Shown: positions 1 to 8,869 of the stretch, piece by piece
Layout: the number at the start of each line of letters is the position of its first letter
Position numbering within the stretch: the first letter of the stretch is position 1
DNA from: Flavobacteriaceae bacterium
GTDB lineage: Bacteria; Bacteroidota; Bacteroidia; Flavobacteriales; Flavobacteriaceae
DNA: 32,260 bases
Assembly (NCBI GenBank): GCA_947446635.1
Contig: CANFHF010000023.1
Span: forward strand, 1 to 32,260
Direction: 5' to 3'
Position numbers and translations under genes: made by a program
Notes under the pieces: generated by a model
What the model saw: the letters and a program-made list of their open reading frames with translations, nothing else
Database searches by the model: none
Told to the model about the DNA's origin: nothing

Positions 1-950
1 GTTTCATTATCGTACCAACCGACCACTTTAACCATTTTATCAATAACCGAAGTGAGTTGCGCATCAAAAACACAAGAGTTTTTATTGCCAATAATATCCA
101 CAGAAACAATCGGGTCTTCGGTATAATCCAGAATCCCTTTTAAATCGGTTTGAGCTGCCAACTTGAAAGCAGCATTGATTTCGTTTATGGTAACTACCCT
201 TTTCACATTGAAAGTTATATCGGTCAAGGAGCCATCAGGAACAGGAACCCGAATCCCGCAACCTCCAATTTTACCATCGAATTCTGGAAATATTTTTGTC
301 AATGCTTTGGCAGCACCTGTTGTCGTGGGGACTATGGATTGGCTTGCGCCTCGCGCCCTCCTCAAATCTTTATGAGGCTGATCGTGTAAACTTTGGTCGG
401 TTGTATAAGAATGTATAGTTGTAATATACGCTTGTTCAATACCACAAAGTTTGTTAATGACTTTTATCATTGGAGCCGCATTATTGGTAGTGCAACTTGC
501 ATTGGAAATAATGGTTTCGGTTCCGTCAAGAATATTTTCATTCACACCAAGAACAACTGTTTTTATGGAATCCACTTCAGAAGGGGCAGAAAGAATTACT
601 TTTTTGGCTCCAGCCAAAATATGCGCATTGATTTCCTCAAAAGTGTTGTATTTCCCTGACGATTCAATGACACAATCAATATTGATGTTTTTCCAATTTA
701 AATTGGATATGTTTTTTTCGTGGAAAAATAAAATATGTTTTCCATCTATAATGATTCCATCCTCGTCATAGGAAACCCCAAAAGGTAAAACCCCATGAAT
801 ACTGTCGTATTTCATCAAATGCGCCATTGTTTTTGTATCGGCAATATCGTTGATGGCCACGATCTCAATGGTGGGGTGGTTGATTAACAGTCGAAATACA
901 TTTCGCCCAATCCTTCCAAAACCATTTATGGCAATTCGTGTTTTTGTCAT
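1..950 (-). CDS. gapA: Type I glyceraldehyde-3-phosphate dehydrogenase, C-terminus cut off by window edge
   Basis: Catalyses the NAD-dependent phosphorylating oxidation of glyceraldehyde 3-phosphate in glycolysis/gluconeogenesis in the cytoplasm. The frame is open from the ATG at 948-950 to base 1 (about 316 codons). The N-terminal Rossmann motif NGFGRIGR is at residues 9-16, followed by an Asp at residue 35 in the position usually associated with NAD preference. The catalytic motif SNASCTTN puts the nucleophile at Cys153, and His180 in TIHSYT is the expected partner. The last visible residues, WYDNE, are the usual GAPDH C-terminal motif, so only about 15-20 residues should be missing. The second cysteine often found four residues after the catalytic one is absent here (NAA follows CTTN). 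It lies 39 bases downstream of lipA and may be co-transcribed. Family assignment is secure; which of possibly several GAPDH paralogues this is cannot be told. Confidence 0.95.
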   Translation of the reverse strand, partial: MTKTRIAINGFGRIGRNVFRLLINHPTIEIVAINDIADTKTMAHLMKYDSIHGVLPFGVSYDEDGIIIDGKHILFFHEKNISNLNWKNINIDCVIESSGKYNTFEEINAHILAGAKKVILSAPSEVDSIKTVVLGVNENILDGTETIISNASCTTNNAAPMIKVINKLCGIEQAYITTIHSYTTDQSLHDQPHKDLRRARGASQSIVPTTTGAAKALTKIFPEFDGKIGGCGIRVPVPDGSLTDITFNVKRVVTINEINAAFKLAAQTDLKGILDYTEDPIVSVDIIGNKNSCVFDAQLTSVIDKMVKVVGWYDNE

Positions 951-989
951 TTTATAAAGTCATTGTTTTCCCTCTGAGGGTTAGAAGGC

Positions 990-1889
990 TTATAAAATAT
1001 GTTTTTGAGCTTTGTAGGACGAACGCACCAATGGTCCGCTTTCTACATGACGGAAACCTAATTCCAAACCAAATTTTTCGTATTTGGCAAATTGGTTAGG
1101 TGTTATAAATTCCTTAACGGGTAAATGTTTTTTACTAGGTTGTAAATACTGTCCTATGGTTATCACATCTACTTTGGCCTCATACAAATCTTGCATGGTT
1201 TGAAGTACCTCTTCTTCGGTTTCACCAAGGCCTAGCATAATTCCAGATTTGGTTCTGTTGATTCCTTGTTCTTTCAAGTATTTCAAAACGGCTAAACTTC
1301 GGTCATATTTGGCTTGGATGCGGACTTCGCGAGTCAATCGACGTACGGTTTCCACGTTATGTGAAACTACTTCGGGATTAGCCTCCACGATTCGGTCAAT
1401 GTTTCTTTCGATACCTTGAAAATCGGGAATAAGGGTTTCTAGAGTTGTGTTTGGGTTCATTCTACGAATAGCTTTTATGGTTTCTATCCAAATAATAGAA
1501 CCGCCATCTTTCAAATCGTCTCGATCCACACTCGTGATTACGGCATGTTTGATGTTCATGATTTTAATGGAACGCGCCACTTTTTCAGGTTCGTCCCAAT
1601 CGACGGTCTCTGGTCTTCCGGTTTTTACGCCACAAAATCCACAAGAACGCGTGCAGGTATTTCCCAAAATCATAAAAGTAGCTGTTCCTTCACCCCAACA
1701 TTCACCCATATTAGGGCAACTTCCAGAGGTGCAAATGGTGTTCAGGCTATATTTGTCTACCAAGCCACGAAGTTCAGTATATTTCTGTCCAATGGGGAGT
1801 TTTACTCTCAACCATTTTGGTTTAGCCTCCCTCAGTTCGGTTTTTCCTTGGGTTTCTCCTGGTAAAATAGTATCTAAAACAGTTTCCAT
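990..1889 (-). CDS. lipA: Lipoyl synthase (radical SAM)
   Basis: Inserts two sulfurs into protein-bound octanoyl groups to make the lipoyl cofactor of 2-oxoacid dehydrogenases and the glycine cleavage system. Both iron-sulfur cluster motifs are visible: the auxiliary cluster cysteines C53-x4-C58-x5-C64 and the radical-SAM cluster C79-x3-C83-x2-C86. The C-terminal RSSY motif (about 289-292), whose serine ligates the auxiliary cluster in this family, is present. At 299 residues the length is normal. The ATG at 1887-1889 follows a possible TAnnTTTG box 20 bases upstream. Neighbours are gapA downstream and an ECF sigma factor 89 bases upstream, all on the same strand. Confidence 0.98.
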   Translation of the reverse strand: METVLDTILPGETQGKTELREAKPKWLRVKLPIGQKYTELRGLVDKYSLNTICTSGSCPNMGECWGEGTATFMILGNTCTRSCGFCGVKTGRPETVDWDEPEKVARSIKIMNIKHAVITSVDRDDLKDGGSIIWIETIKAIRRMNPNTTLETLIPDFQGIERNIDRIVEANPEVVSHNVETVRRLTREVRIQAKYDRSLAVLKYLKEQGINRTKSGIMLGLGETEEEVLQTMQDLYEAKVDVITIGQYLQPSKKHLPVKEFITPNQFAKYEKFGLELGFRHVESGPLVRSSYKAQKHIL

Positions 1890-1908
1890 AAATCAATTTT
1901 TGAAAGGG

Positions 1909-1916
1909 CAAAGATA
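1909..1916 (-). promoter_or_regulatory. Candidate Bacteroidetes -7 box upstream of lipA
   Basis: On the minus strand this reads TATCTTTG, an exact match to the Bacteroidetes -7 consensus TAnnTTTG, ending 20 bases before the lipA start. No TTG (-33) element is seen 17-23 bases further upstream, so the call rests on the -7 box and its position alone. Confidence 0.4.
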
Positions 1917-1978
1917 GTGAAAGTTGATTTAGAAATTGGGATTTGAAATGAAGAATCAAAATTGAAACCTAAACCAAA

Positions 1979-2530
1979 TTATCGGTTGAATTGAATGATT
2001 TCTGCTAATAATTTTTTAGCGCGAAGTAGTTTTATTTTCACGTTACTCAAGGGTTCATCAATTTTATTGGCAATTTCCTGATAACTCATTTCCTGAAAAT
2101 AACGCAACTGGATTACTTCTTGATAATGCGGTTTAAGCTCTTTGATAAATTGCAACAACTGCGAAAGGTTTTGCTCTGTAATCAGTTCATCTTCTGCCGA
2201 TGGGGTAGTGTCGGCAATATTATAGGCTTGCTGGTTTTCATTCTCGGTGATTTCGACAAAAAGACTCGATTTCTTTTTCCGTAATACATCAATATGTACA
2301 TTTTTAGCAATGGCAATCAACCAAGTGTTAAACTGGAATTCAGAATTGTAACTGGCTATTTTGTCAAAGGCTTTCGAGAAGGTTTCAATGGTAATGTCTT
2401 CAGCATTGGTTTCGTTTTCGGTGCGTTTCAGCATAAAACCGTATACTTCATTCCAATAAAAATCCAATAGAAAAGTGAAGGCAGCTTGGTCACCTTTTTT
2501 TGCTTTTTCTATTTGTAGATTTATTTCCAA
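1979..2530 (-). CDS. RNA polymerase sigma factor, ECF (sigma-70 family)
   Basis: A 183-residue alternative sigma factor. Sigma region 2 is visible at about residues 21-88 (DFYWNEVYGF, AEDITIETFSKAF, FNTWLIAIAKN) and region 4 at about 127-180, with the helix-turn-helix stretch MSYQEIANKI followed by VKIKLLRAKK. The start is a TTG at 2528-2530, inside the last codons of the upstream glycosyltransferase, whose TAA is at 2521-2523. The next in-frame Met is residue 33, well inside region 2, so TTG is the best choice, and the 10-base overlap implies translational coupling. No anti-sigma gene is adjacent: lipA lies downstream and a glycosyltransferase upstream. The regulon cannot be predicted from this window. 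Confidence 0.92.
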   Translation of the reverse strand: MEINLQIEKAKKGDQAAFTFLLDFYWNEVYGFMLKRTENETNAEDITIETFSKAFDKIASYNSEFQFNTWLIAIAKNVHIDVLRKKKSSLFVEITENENQQAYNIADTTPSAEDELITEQNLSQLLQFIKELKPHYQEVIQLRYFQEMSYQEIANKIDEPLSNVKIKLLRAKKLLAEIIQFNR

Positions 2531-3627
2531 TGTACTGGTTTTGAGAATATATTTGTGATAAAGATATTGAATTGGGTGAAGATAAGCACTATTTCAATAA
2601 TTGGAAACCAATACATCACATCCTTTTCTTTTAGTTTTCCAGAGGTAAATCCGAGTGTAATCCAGGTGAATAGATAACGAAATCCAATCAAACTTAAAAC
2701 TAGAATCCATTGGTATTGGATAGCCAACAAAAAGATGGCTAAAAGTACAAATAATAACTGTGAAACATAAAAAAGAGTCAATTGAATCCTGTCAAACGGC
2801 TTGTATAAGCGCGCTGTAGAAAGGTGTCTTCGTTTTTGATTGAACCAATCCTTGAAGGATTTTTTTGGTTCAGAATAGGTAAAACTTTCAGGTAAATAGC
2901 AAATGGAAGTGTTGTTGCTTTTAGCTACTTGATTGATGAATAAATCGTCATCTCCAGAGCGAATTTGCATATGATCGATAAAGCCTTTTACATTGTAAAA
3001 CTCCTCTTTTTTGTAAGCTAAATTCCGGCCAACACCCATATAAGGGATTCCCATTTTTGCCCAAGAAAAATATTGAATCGCCGTGAGCATTGTTTCAAAA
3101 CGGATGATTTTATTTAGAAAAGAATGGGCTACTTTTTCGTAAGCGCCATAGCCCAAAACAATCGTTTTTTGCATGGTAAATTGTGAACTCATATTTGTAA
3201 TCCAATCCTTTGAAGCGGGATAACAATCGGCATCCGTAAACAATAAATAGTCTTTATTGGACGCTTTTATTCCTAGTGTTAAAGCATATTTTTTATTACC
3301 CCAAAAGGCTTCGTTGTTTTCTACTTTTACTAGCCTGATATTGGAATATTTTTTTTCAAATGCTTCAAAAATTTCCAAAGTTGCATCACTAGAAGCGTCG
3401 TCAATCAATATAATTTCGTAATCAGGATAGTCTTGTTCGGCAAGTATCGGAATAAACCGAGTTACGTTTTCGGCCTCATTTTTAGCACAAACGATTACGG
3501 ATACCGAGATTTTTTTTGGAGTTAATTTTTGTGATTTAGCAAAAGCAAATTTCCCAAAAACAAATAAATAATATACAAGTTGAAGGACAACTATGACAAT
3601 AAAAAAGTAAAGTACAAGTAGTAGCAT
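2521..3627 (-). CDS. Membrane-anchored glycosyltransferase family 2 protein
   Basis: Probably transfers a sugar to an envelope glycan or lipid acceptor at the inner membrane; substrate unknown. The frame stays open to an ATG at 3697-3699, but the ATG at 3625-3627 is chosen. It places a membrane segment (about residues 2-24, MLLLVLYFFIVIVV) at the N-terminus, and a candidate promoter (3656-3663) lies between the two possible starts. From the chosen start the protein has 368 residues. The GT-A fold shows SVIVCAKNEAEN (43-54), LIDDASSDAT (74-83) and the metal/nucleotide-binding TDAD (131-134), with GDDD and QKRRHLS further on. The C-terminus has two or three hydrophobic segments. The gene overlaps the ECF sigma gene by 10 bases, so the two are likely translated together. 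Confidence 0.9.
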   Translation of the reverse strand: MLLLVLYFFIVIVVLQLVYYLFVFGKFAFAKSQKLTPKKISVSVIVCAKNEAENVTRFIPILAEQDYPDYEIILIDDASSDATLEIFEAFEKKYSNIRLVKVENNEAFWGNKKYALTLGIKASNKDYLLFTDADCYPASKDWITNMSSQFTMQKTIVLGYGAYEKVAHSFLNKIIRFETMLTAIQYFSWAKMGIPYMGVGRNLAYKKEEFYNVKGFIDHMQIRSGDDDLFINQVAKSNNTSICYLPESFTYSEPKKSFKDWFNQKRRHLSTARLYKPFDRIQLTLFYVSQLLFVLLAIFLLAIQYQWILVLSLIGFRYLFTWITLGFTSGKLKEKDVMYWFPIIEIVLIFTQFNIFITNIFSKPVHWK

Positions 3628-3655
3628 CGGAGTTTTATTTGTTTTTAAGTGGGTG

Positions 3656-3663
3656 CAAAGGTA
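3656..3663 (-). promoter_or_regulatory. Candidate Bacteroidetes -7 box for the GT2/sigma operon
   Basis: The minus strand reads TACCTTTG (consensus TAnnTTTG). It ends 28 bases before the chosen GT2 start and would give a leader of roughly 20 bases. It lies downstream of the alternative ATG at 3699, which supports the shorter reading frame. No well-spaced -33 TTG was found. Confidence 0.4.
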
Positions 3664-3756
3664 ATTATCAATATTCAATTTTGCATTGTTTAATTGCAAT
3701 TACTTTGAGTATTTTATAAAGCTGAAGTCATCAATTTGAATTCGAAAATAAATATA

Positions 3757-4770
3757 CTAAATCACATTCACTTCGGCTTCTATATGAATGCCAAAAGTCT
3801 TAAAAATGTCATCTTGAATAGTCATAGAAACAGCTAGAATTTCCTGCCCAGTCGCGTTCCCATAATTTACTAAAACCAAAGCTTGGTTTTTATGAATTCC
3901 TGCATCGCCAAAGCGTTTCCCTTTAAATCCAGCTTGTTCAATGAGCCAGCCTGCAGGAACTTTAACTTCAGTATCGGAAACTTCGTAATATTTCATTTCG
4001 GGAAATTGCTGGTGAATTTTCTCGAAATCGGTTTTTAATAGGATTGGATTTTTAAAGAAACTTCCGCTATTTCCCAGTTCTTTTGGGTCTGGCAATTTAC
4101 TCTGACGAATCACAATTACGGCATCGCTCACGTCTTTTAAACTAGGATTTGAAATGTTTTTTTTTGCCAATTCTGCAGTAATGTCACCATAGGAAGTGTT
4201 GATTTTATGATGGCGTTTGGTCAATTTATAAACAACTGAGGTAATCACGTATTTGTCTTTTGCTTCATTTTTGAAAATGCTTTCTCTGTATCCAAAATGG
4301 CATTCTTCTTGAATGAAAGTTTTTATTTCCTGATTTTCTATTTTCATGGCTTCACAGGAGTCGAAAGTGTCTTTAATTTCTGTGCCATAAGCTCCAATAT
4401 TCTGAACGGGAGTTGTGCCTACATTTCCTGGAATAAGAGACATATTTTCTAGTCCGCCAAAGTTCTGGTCGATGGTCCAAAGCACAAATTCGTGCCAGTT
4501 TTCACCAGATTGGCATTCGACCCATACAAAATCATCGGTTTCCTGGATAATTTTTTTACCCTTCAGATCAATGTGAATAACTAGTGCTTCAATGTCTTTG
4601 GTTAAAAGCATGTTACTGCCGCCTCCAAGAATAAACTTTTTAGAGGCTTTATTTTCTTTCAAAATGGTTCTTAATTCAACTATATTGTGAACTGCGACAA
4701 ACTGCCTTGCCTTGGCTTCGATGCCAAAAGTATTGTAGTTTTTCAAAGAAAAATCAGTTAGTATTTCCAT
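3757..4770 (-). CDS. murB: UDP-N-acetylenolpyruvoylglucosamine reductase
   Basis: Flavoenzyme that reduces UDP-GlcNAc-enolpyruvate to UDP-MurNAc with NADPH, the second committed step of peptidoglycan precursor synthesis in the cytoplasm. At 337 residues it fits the E. coli-like type I form, which has the YRxSxF loop (here YRESIFK). FAD-binding motifs GGGSNMLL (49-56) and PGNVGTTPVQNIGAYG are present. The catalytic serine is S237 in GSFFKNP and the catalytic glutamate is E333 near the C-terminus (EAEVNVI). The gene stands between the two glycosyltransferase genes on the same strand, with a possible -7 box 39 bases upstream. Confidence 0.98.
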   Translation of the reverse strand: MEILTDFSLKNYNTFGIEAKARQFVAVHNIVELRTILKENKASKKFILGGGSNMLLTKDIEALVIHIDLKGKKIIQETDDFVWVECQSGENWHEFVLWTIDQNFGGLENMSLIPGNVGTTPVQNIGAYGTEIKDTFDSCEAMKIENQEIKTFIQEECHFGYRESIFKNEAKDKYVITSVVYKLTKRHHKINTSYGDITAELAKKNISNPSLKDVSDAVIVIRQSKLPDPKELGNSGSFFKNPILLKTDFEKIHQQFPEMKYYEVSDTEVKVPAGWLIEQAGFKGKRFGDAGIHKNQALVLVNYGNATGQEILAVSMTIQDDIFKTFGIHIEAEVNVI

Positions 4771-4808
4771 AATCTAAGTAGTAGAAAGAATGTTTGTAAT
4801 TAAGATTT

Positions 4809-4816
4809 CAAAATTA
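4809..4816 (-). promoter_or_regulatory. Candidate Bacteroidetes -7 box upstream of murB
   Basis: The minus strand reads TAATTTTG, a match to TAnnTTTG, ending 38 bases before the murB ATG in the gap after the GT4 gene. There is no clear -33 TTG at normal spacing. In DNA this A/T-rich a chance match is possible. Confidence 0.3.
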
Positions 4817-4845
4817 CACTAATAATTAACAAATTAGTATTATGA

Positions 4846-5913
4846 TTAATTGACTTTTTTAGTGTTAATTAATGCATGATATTTATCGGCAATGATTTTC
4901 ATATTGGTAGTATAATCTGCATTTTCCTCCACAAATTTTCTGTTTTTTAAAACCGCATCCTTTCGGTATTCGTAATTTTCAAATGCCCATAATATTTCAT
5001 CAGCAAGCATTCTATAATCATCAATGGCAATTAATTGTCCATTTTCGCGATGTTTTATCCAGCTTTGATTCCCAACAATATTAGTTACAATAGGGTAGCA
5101 ATTGGAAGCCATCGCCTCAAATAAAGAAGCTGAAACTCCTTCGGTTATAGGCATACTAATATAAAAATTAGATTCTTGCAAAAGCGCTGGTAAGTTGGTG
5201 TTTGGAATCCGACCTGTGAAATTGACTTTGTTTTCAATATTGAATTTTTCCGCTAAGTCTTTCAACATTGGCAGTTGTTTTCCATTACCCACAATGGTTA
5301 GTTCAAAATCCATCCCTTTTTGGTTTAAAATACCAAAAGCTTTTATGATGATGTCGTGACGGTATTCTGGCATCAGTGAGCGAGTTACAATAGCCTTAAT
5401 TTTCGAATATTTTTCTGTTTTTTTATTTCCAAATTGCAGTAAATCGATCCCTTTTGGCATAACCAAAACTTTAGTCATATCAACATTGGATGCTTTCATG
5501 GAAATCGTCATTATGGGGCCCCAAGCGTGAATTAAATCGGCTTTTTTATAAGCATATTGCTGTATTATTTTTTTTAATGGTAGTAAAATCGAATTTTCTG
5601 GCCATAGATCCGTTCGGCCTTGTTGGGCAATTGCCAAGGGTTTTACCACTGATAAGGCAGCAAGAAAACCATAACTCGTGCTGCGTTCGGCAATAATCAT
5701 ATTGGGTTGGTGTCGTTTAATTAATTTTCGAATTTTGAAAATAGCGGTGCTGAACTCTAAAATCCGTAGCAATCGACTCAGAAAATGGTTATTTGGTGTT
5801 GTTAATTCCCAAGTGATAATTTCAAAATCGCCAAATTCTTCAAGACCTCTAATCCAGGTAATTGCATCAGCCCTGAAGGTTTCTCCTAAAAAAAGTATTT
5901 TTCTTTTTTCCAT
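4846..5913 (-). CDS. Glycosyltransferase family 4 (group 1) protein
   Basis: A 355-residue GT-B-fold retaining glycosyltransferase, probably acting on a cell-surface polysaccharide, lipid or glycoprotein; donor and acceptor are unknown. The C-terminal nucleotide-sugar domain is clear: KAIVTRSLMPEYRHDIIIKA opens it, FTGRIPNTNLPALL follows, and the E-x7-E motif typical of the family is TEGVSASLFEAMA. The N-terminal domain begins with KILFLGETFRADAITW. No membrane segment is evident. The ATG at 5911-5913 lies 9 bases after the stop of the DUF2461 gene, indicating a shared transcript. Confidence 0.92.
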   Translation of the reverse strand: MEKRKILFLGETFRADAITWIRGLEEFGDFEIITWELTTPNNHFLSRLLRILEFSTAIFKIRKLIKRHQPNMIIAERSTSYGFLAALSVVKPLAIAQQGRTDLWPENSILLPLKKIIQQYAYKKADLIHAWGPIMTISMKASNVDMTKVLVMPKGIDLLQFGNKKTEKYSKIKAIVTRSLMPEYRHDIIIKAFGILNQKGMDFELTIVGNGKQLPMLKDLAEKFNIENKVNFTGRIPNTNLPALLQESNFYISMPITEGVSASLFEAMASNCYPIVTNIVGNQSWIKHRENGQLIAIDDYRMLADEILWAFENYEYRKDAVLKNRKFVEENADYTTNMKIIADKYHALINTKKVN

Positions 5914-5922
5914 TTTTAAGAA

Positions 5923-6597
5923 TTAGTCTTCAGAAGTTAAGGCTCGATTAATGAAATCGTTCAAAGGTTTCAAGACGATTAATCTTTTTGTCATTTTTGC
6001 TACAAAATCTTTTTTTGTCACTTCTTCAATTTCAAATTTTTGGGAAGTTTCAAAACTTTTTAACTTCAGGAATTCAATGGCGGGATGTTCTTTTTCGTAG
6101 CCTCTCGGAGGGTTTTTGAGTAAATTTCTCTCATTTCTGTCAAAACCTCCAAATTCTTTTTTGAAGTTTCCAGCAGCTATAATTTCTTCTAAATCATCAT
6201 GAAAATAAGCAATTTCCTTGCGCATTTTTTTTAAATCTTCGGCTTCGGGACAATATAATCCGCCTGCAATAAAACTACCAGATTTTGCAATGTGAACATA
6301 ATAACCTGAACGATTCATTCCTTTGGAGCCACTTGACAACCAAATGCCTAAATGATCTTTGTAGGGTGATTTGTCTTTTGAAAATCGAACATCACGATTG
6401 ATTCTAAAAGTGCAATTTTTCACCTCGAGCATTTCTAACGAAGGATCGTGCGGTTTCATAGCGTCAAGAAAATCAGAAACTAATTGTTGATAGTCTTTTT
6501 TGAAAATTTCATAACGTTTTTTGCTTTCTAAAAACCAATCTCGATTGTTATTGGCTTTTAAGTCTTCTAGAAATTCCAAACTATCTTTTGTGAGCAT
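5923..6597 (-). CDS. DUF2461 (TIGR02453) family protein
   Basis: A 224-residue protein of a widespread family with no established function. Recognisable features are the N-terminal FLEDLKANNNRDWFLESK (residues 9-26), with the family's NNxRxWF core, then CTFRINRDVRFSKDKSPYK around residue 62 and onwards, and GLYCPEAEDLKKMRKEI. It is soluble, with no signal peptide or membrane segment. It sits 9 bases upstream of the GT4 gene and about 200 bases downstream of recF. That gap (6598-6798) holds no gene and no convincing terminator. Family membership is firm; role unknown. Confidence 0.9.
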   Translation of the reverse strand: MLTKDSLEFLEDLKANNNRDWFLESKKRYEIFKKDYQQLVSDFLDAMKPHDPSLEMLEVKNCTFRINRDVRFSKDKSPYKDHLGIWLSSGSKGMNRSGYYVHIAKSGSFIAGGLYCPEAEDLKKMRKEIAYFHDDLEEIIAAGNFKKEFGGFDRNERNLLKNPPRGYEKEHPAIEFLKLKSFETSQKFEIEEVTKKDFVAKMTKRLIVLKPLNDFINRALTSED

Positions 6598-6798
6598 ATT
6601 TGTTTAAATTTTGTAAATGGTTTTTTATTTTTTAAATTATATTTTCAGATGAGATCTCAATATAATTTGTTTTAAATTGTAAAAGCTAAAATAAGGAATT
6701 TTTCCATTTTCATTCCGAAAAGAATAAATAAATCGGGAAAAAGTCATTAATTTTTCTAATAGCAAAAATCCATTAAAAAAGGCTTAATAGGTATGGAT

Positions 6799-7878
6799 TT
6801 ACAAATTAAATATTTTGTAGGTCTGATGGGTAGATTTTACAATGTTTTCAGTTCGTTCGGAATGGGTGTCCGAAATAAAAAGCTGTCCAAAAGCATCGCT
6901 GTTGACCATTTCGATTATTTTAGCTACCCGATTTTCGTCTAATTTGTCAAAAATGTCGTCAAAAAGCAAAATGGGTTTTGTGCCACATTGGTTTTTTAAA
7001 AACTCAAATTGAGCCAGTTTAAGGGCAATCAGAAACGATTTTTGTTGGCCTTGTGATCCAAATTTCTTTATAGGATAATTATCAATTTCAAAGGATAAAT
7101 CATCTTTGTGAATTCCTACACTAGTATAATGTAATGCCCTATCTTTATTAATGTTTTCCTTTAAAAGTGTCAATAAATTATTTTCTGACAAGTGGCTTTC
7201 GTAAACCAATTGCACCGTCTCCTGCGAACCCGTTATGGCTTGATGATGCGTATTGAAAATAGGGATAAATTGTTCGATAAATTTTTTTCGCTTCTCGAAA
7301 ATGTAGTTCCCAAAAGAGTCAAGTTGTTCGTCGTATATAGAAAGAGTATCATTTTCGAAAACGAAATTCAATGCAAAATATTTCAACAAAGCATTGCGCT
7401 GACTCATTACTTTTTGATATTGAATGAGTTGTTTTAGGTATTGGGAATCCAATTGCGATATTACACTGTCCATAAATTTCCTACGGGTATCACTGCCCTC
7501 CACAATCAAATCCCTGTCGGCAGGGGAGATAATAACTAAGGGGATAAAGCCTATATGTTCTGAAAATTTATCATATATTTTTCCGTTGCGTTTTAATATT
7601 TTTTTTTGCCCTTTTTTTAGGCTGCAAATTATTTGTTCGTTTCTTTCGTTGATTTCAAATTCGCCGTCAATGACAAAAAAATCTTCCCCATGTTTGATGT
7701 TTTGAACTGCTAGTGGGTTGAAATAACTCTTCCCATATGCTAAATGGTAGATTGCATCCAGTACATTAGTCTTTCCAATTCCGTTTTTGCCAACGAAACA
7801 ATTTATTTTGCCCACAAATTCAAAATTTGCTTCGGAAAAGTTCTTATAATTGAATAGCGAAATTTTTTTTAAATACAT
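6799..7878 (-). CDS. recF: DNA replication and repair protein RecF
   Basis: SMC-like ATPase that works with RecO and RecR to load RecA at single-strand gaps. The 359-residue length is usual. Walker A is GKNGIGKT at residues 30-37, the ABC-type signature is visible as [14 protein letters not shown], and Walker B lies at about 302-308 ([15 protein letters not shown]). It starts at the ATG at 7876-7878 and is transcribed away from the TPR gene at 8022, with a 143-base divergent gap between them. Confidence 0.98.
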   Translation of the reverse strand: MYLKKISLFNYKNFSEANFEFVGKINCFVGKNGIGKTNVLDAIYHLAYGKSYFNPLAVQNIKHGEDFFVIDGEFEINERNEQIICSLKKGQKKILKRNGKIYDKFSEHIGFIPLVIISPADRDLIVEGSDTRRKFMDSVISQLDSQYLKQLIQYQKVMSQRNALLKYFALNFVFENDTLSIYDEQLDSFGNYIFEKRKKFIEQFIPIFNTHHQAITGSQETVQLVYESHLSENNLLTLLKENINKDRALHYTSVGIHKDDLSFEIDNYPIKKFGSQGQQKSFLIALKLAQFEFLKNQCGTKPILLFDDIFDKLDENRVAKIIEMVNSDAFGQLFISDTHSERTENIVKSTHQTYKIFNL

Positions 7879-7991
7879 TTCTACGGCTTGCGGGTATTGG
7901 AATTATGGATATTATTAATCCGTTTTCATTAAGTAGGCGCAAATTATTGAAAATTATCCATAAAAGAGGTTTTAGATTTGAATAAATATTA

Positions 7992-7999
7992 TATTTTTG
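7992..7999 (+). promoter_or_regulatory. Candidate Bacteroidetes -7 box for the TPR-ribH unit
   Basis: TATTTTTG matches TAnnTTTG and lies 22 bases before the ATG of the TPR gene, giving a leader of about 17 bases. It lies in the divergent recF/TPR gap. A TTTG at 7977-7980 is too close to act as a standard -33 element. Confidence 0.45.
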
Positions 8000-8021
8000 C
8001 CGTTCACTAAATTAAAATGAA

Positions 8022-8795
8022 ATGGCTACTTACAATAAAAGAGGATATAAAGCACCAAAAGAAAAAGAAGTTACTGAAGTAACAGAAGACATAAAAGTTC
8101 TTGAAAAAAATAGCGCTACAGCAGGTGTTTTTTCAGCCTTAGACGAAACCGCTTCAAAAACAGAGGATTTTGTAGCTAAAAACCAAAAAATAATCATTGG
8201 AATAGTGAGTGCAATTGCATTAATTACAGTTGGTTATTTGGTATATGAAAAATTTGTTTCCGCTCCAAAACAAGAGGAAGCGGCAAGTGAAATGTTTCAA
8301 GCACAACAGTATTTTCAAAAAGCAACCGATGGCGTTTCTAGCGATTCACTATATAAATTATCATTAAAAGGTGCTGAAGGTAAATATGGCTTTGTTGACA
8401 TTGCCGATAAATACTCTGGAACAGATGCTGGAAATTTAGCGAACTATTATGCAGGTATTGCCTACTTGAATACTGGAAAATATACGGAAGCTATTGACTA
8501 TTTACAGAAATTTAAGTCTGAGGATATTGTTTTAAGTGCTTTAGCAAAAGGAGCGATAGGGGACGCTTATTCTCAAAATAAGCAACTAAATGAGGCTCTT
8601 GAAAATTATTTGAAAGCGGCTGAATCAGACAAAAATGATTTTACTACGCCACGTTTTTTGTTGAAAGCCGGAAAAACGGCTTTGGCATTAGGAAATAAAA
8701 CAGATGCTTTGAAATATTTCACTGATATTAAAGATAATTTTGATGCAACTCCAGAAGCGGCTTCAATTGATGTCTTTATTGGATTAGCTCAGTAA
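8022..8795 (+). CDS. Membrane-anchored tetratricopeptide repeat protein
   Basis: A 257-residue protein with a charged cytoplasmic N-terminus (about 1-55), one transmembrane helix (about 57-75) and a C-terminal helical domain with TPR-like units: NLANYYAGIAYLNTGKYTEA, then LAKGAIGDAYSQNKQLNEAL, then a third ending KTDALKYF. The topology resembles YfgM-like proteins, which associate with the SecYEG translocon and periplasmic chaperones, but that is an inference from architecture and not from a diagnostic motif. The gene lies 74 bases before ribH in the same direction, with recF divergent on the other side. Confidence 0.85.
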   Translation: MATYNKRGYKAPKEKEVTEVTEDIKVLEKNSATAGVFSALDETASKTEDFVAKNQKIIIGIVSAIALITVGYLVYEKFVSAPKQEEAASEMFQAQQYFQKATDGVSSDSLYKLSLKGAEGKYGFVDIADKYSGTDAGNLANYYAGIAYLNTGKYTEAIDYLQKFKSEDIVLSALAKGAIGDAYSQNKQLNEALENYLKAAESDKNDFTTPRFLLKAGKTALALGNKTDALKYFTDIKDNFDATPEAASIDVFIGLAQ

Positions 8796-8869
8796 TATTA
8801 ATTTAGGATTTTTCATTTAGATTCGGTATTTTTATATTTTAAAAGTCTTAATTTTTATTCCAAATTAAA

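Noticed and set aside
150..771. Plus-strand open frames overlapping gapA
   Set aside because: They are shadows of the GAPDH frame on the minus strand, whose motifs (NGFGRIGR, SCTTN) are unmistakable; the plus-strand translations show no family character.
951..989. Palindrome CCCTC-T-GAGGG between lipA and gapA
   Set aside because: The arms are separated by one base, too few for a hairpin loop, and there is no T-run; probably chance or at most a weak protein site.
3628..3699. Longer N-terminus for the GT2 gene starting at 3699
   Set aside because: The extra 24 residues are hydrophilic ahead of a membrane segment, and a promoter box lies at 3656-3663, downstream of that start.
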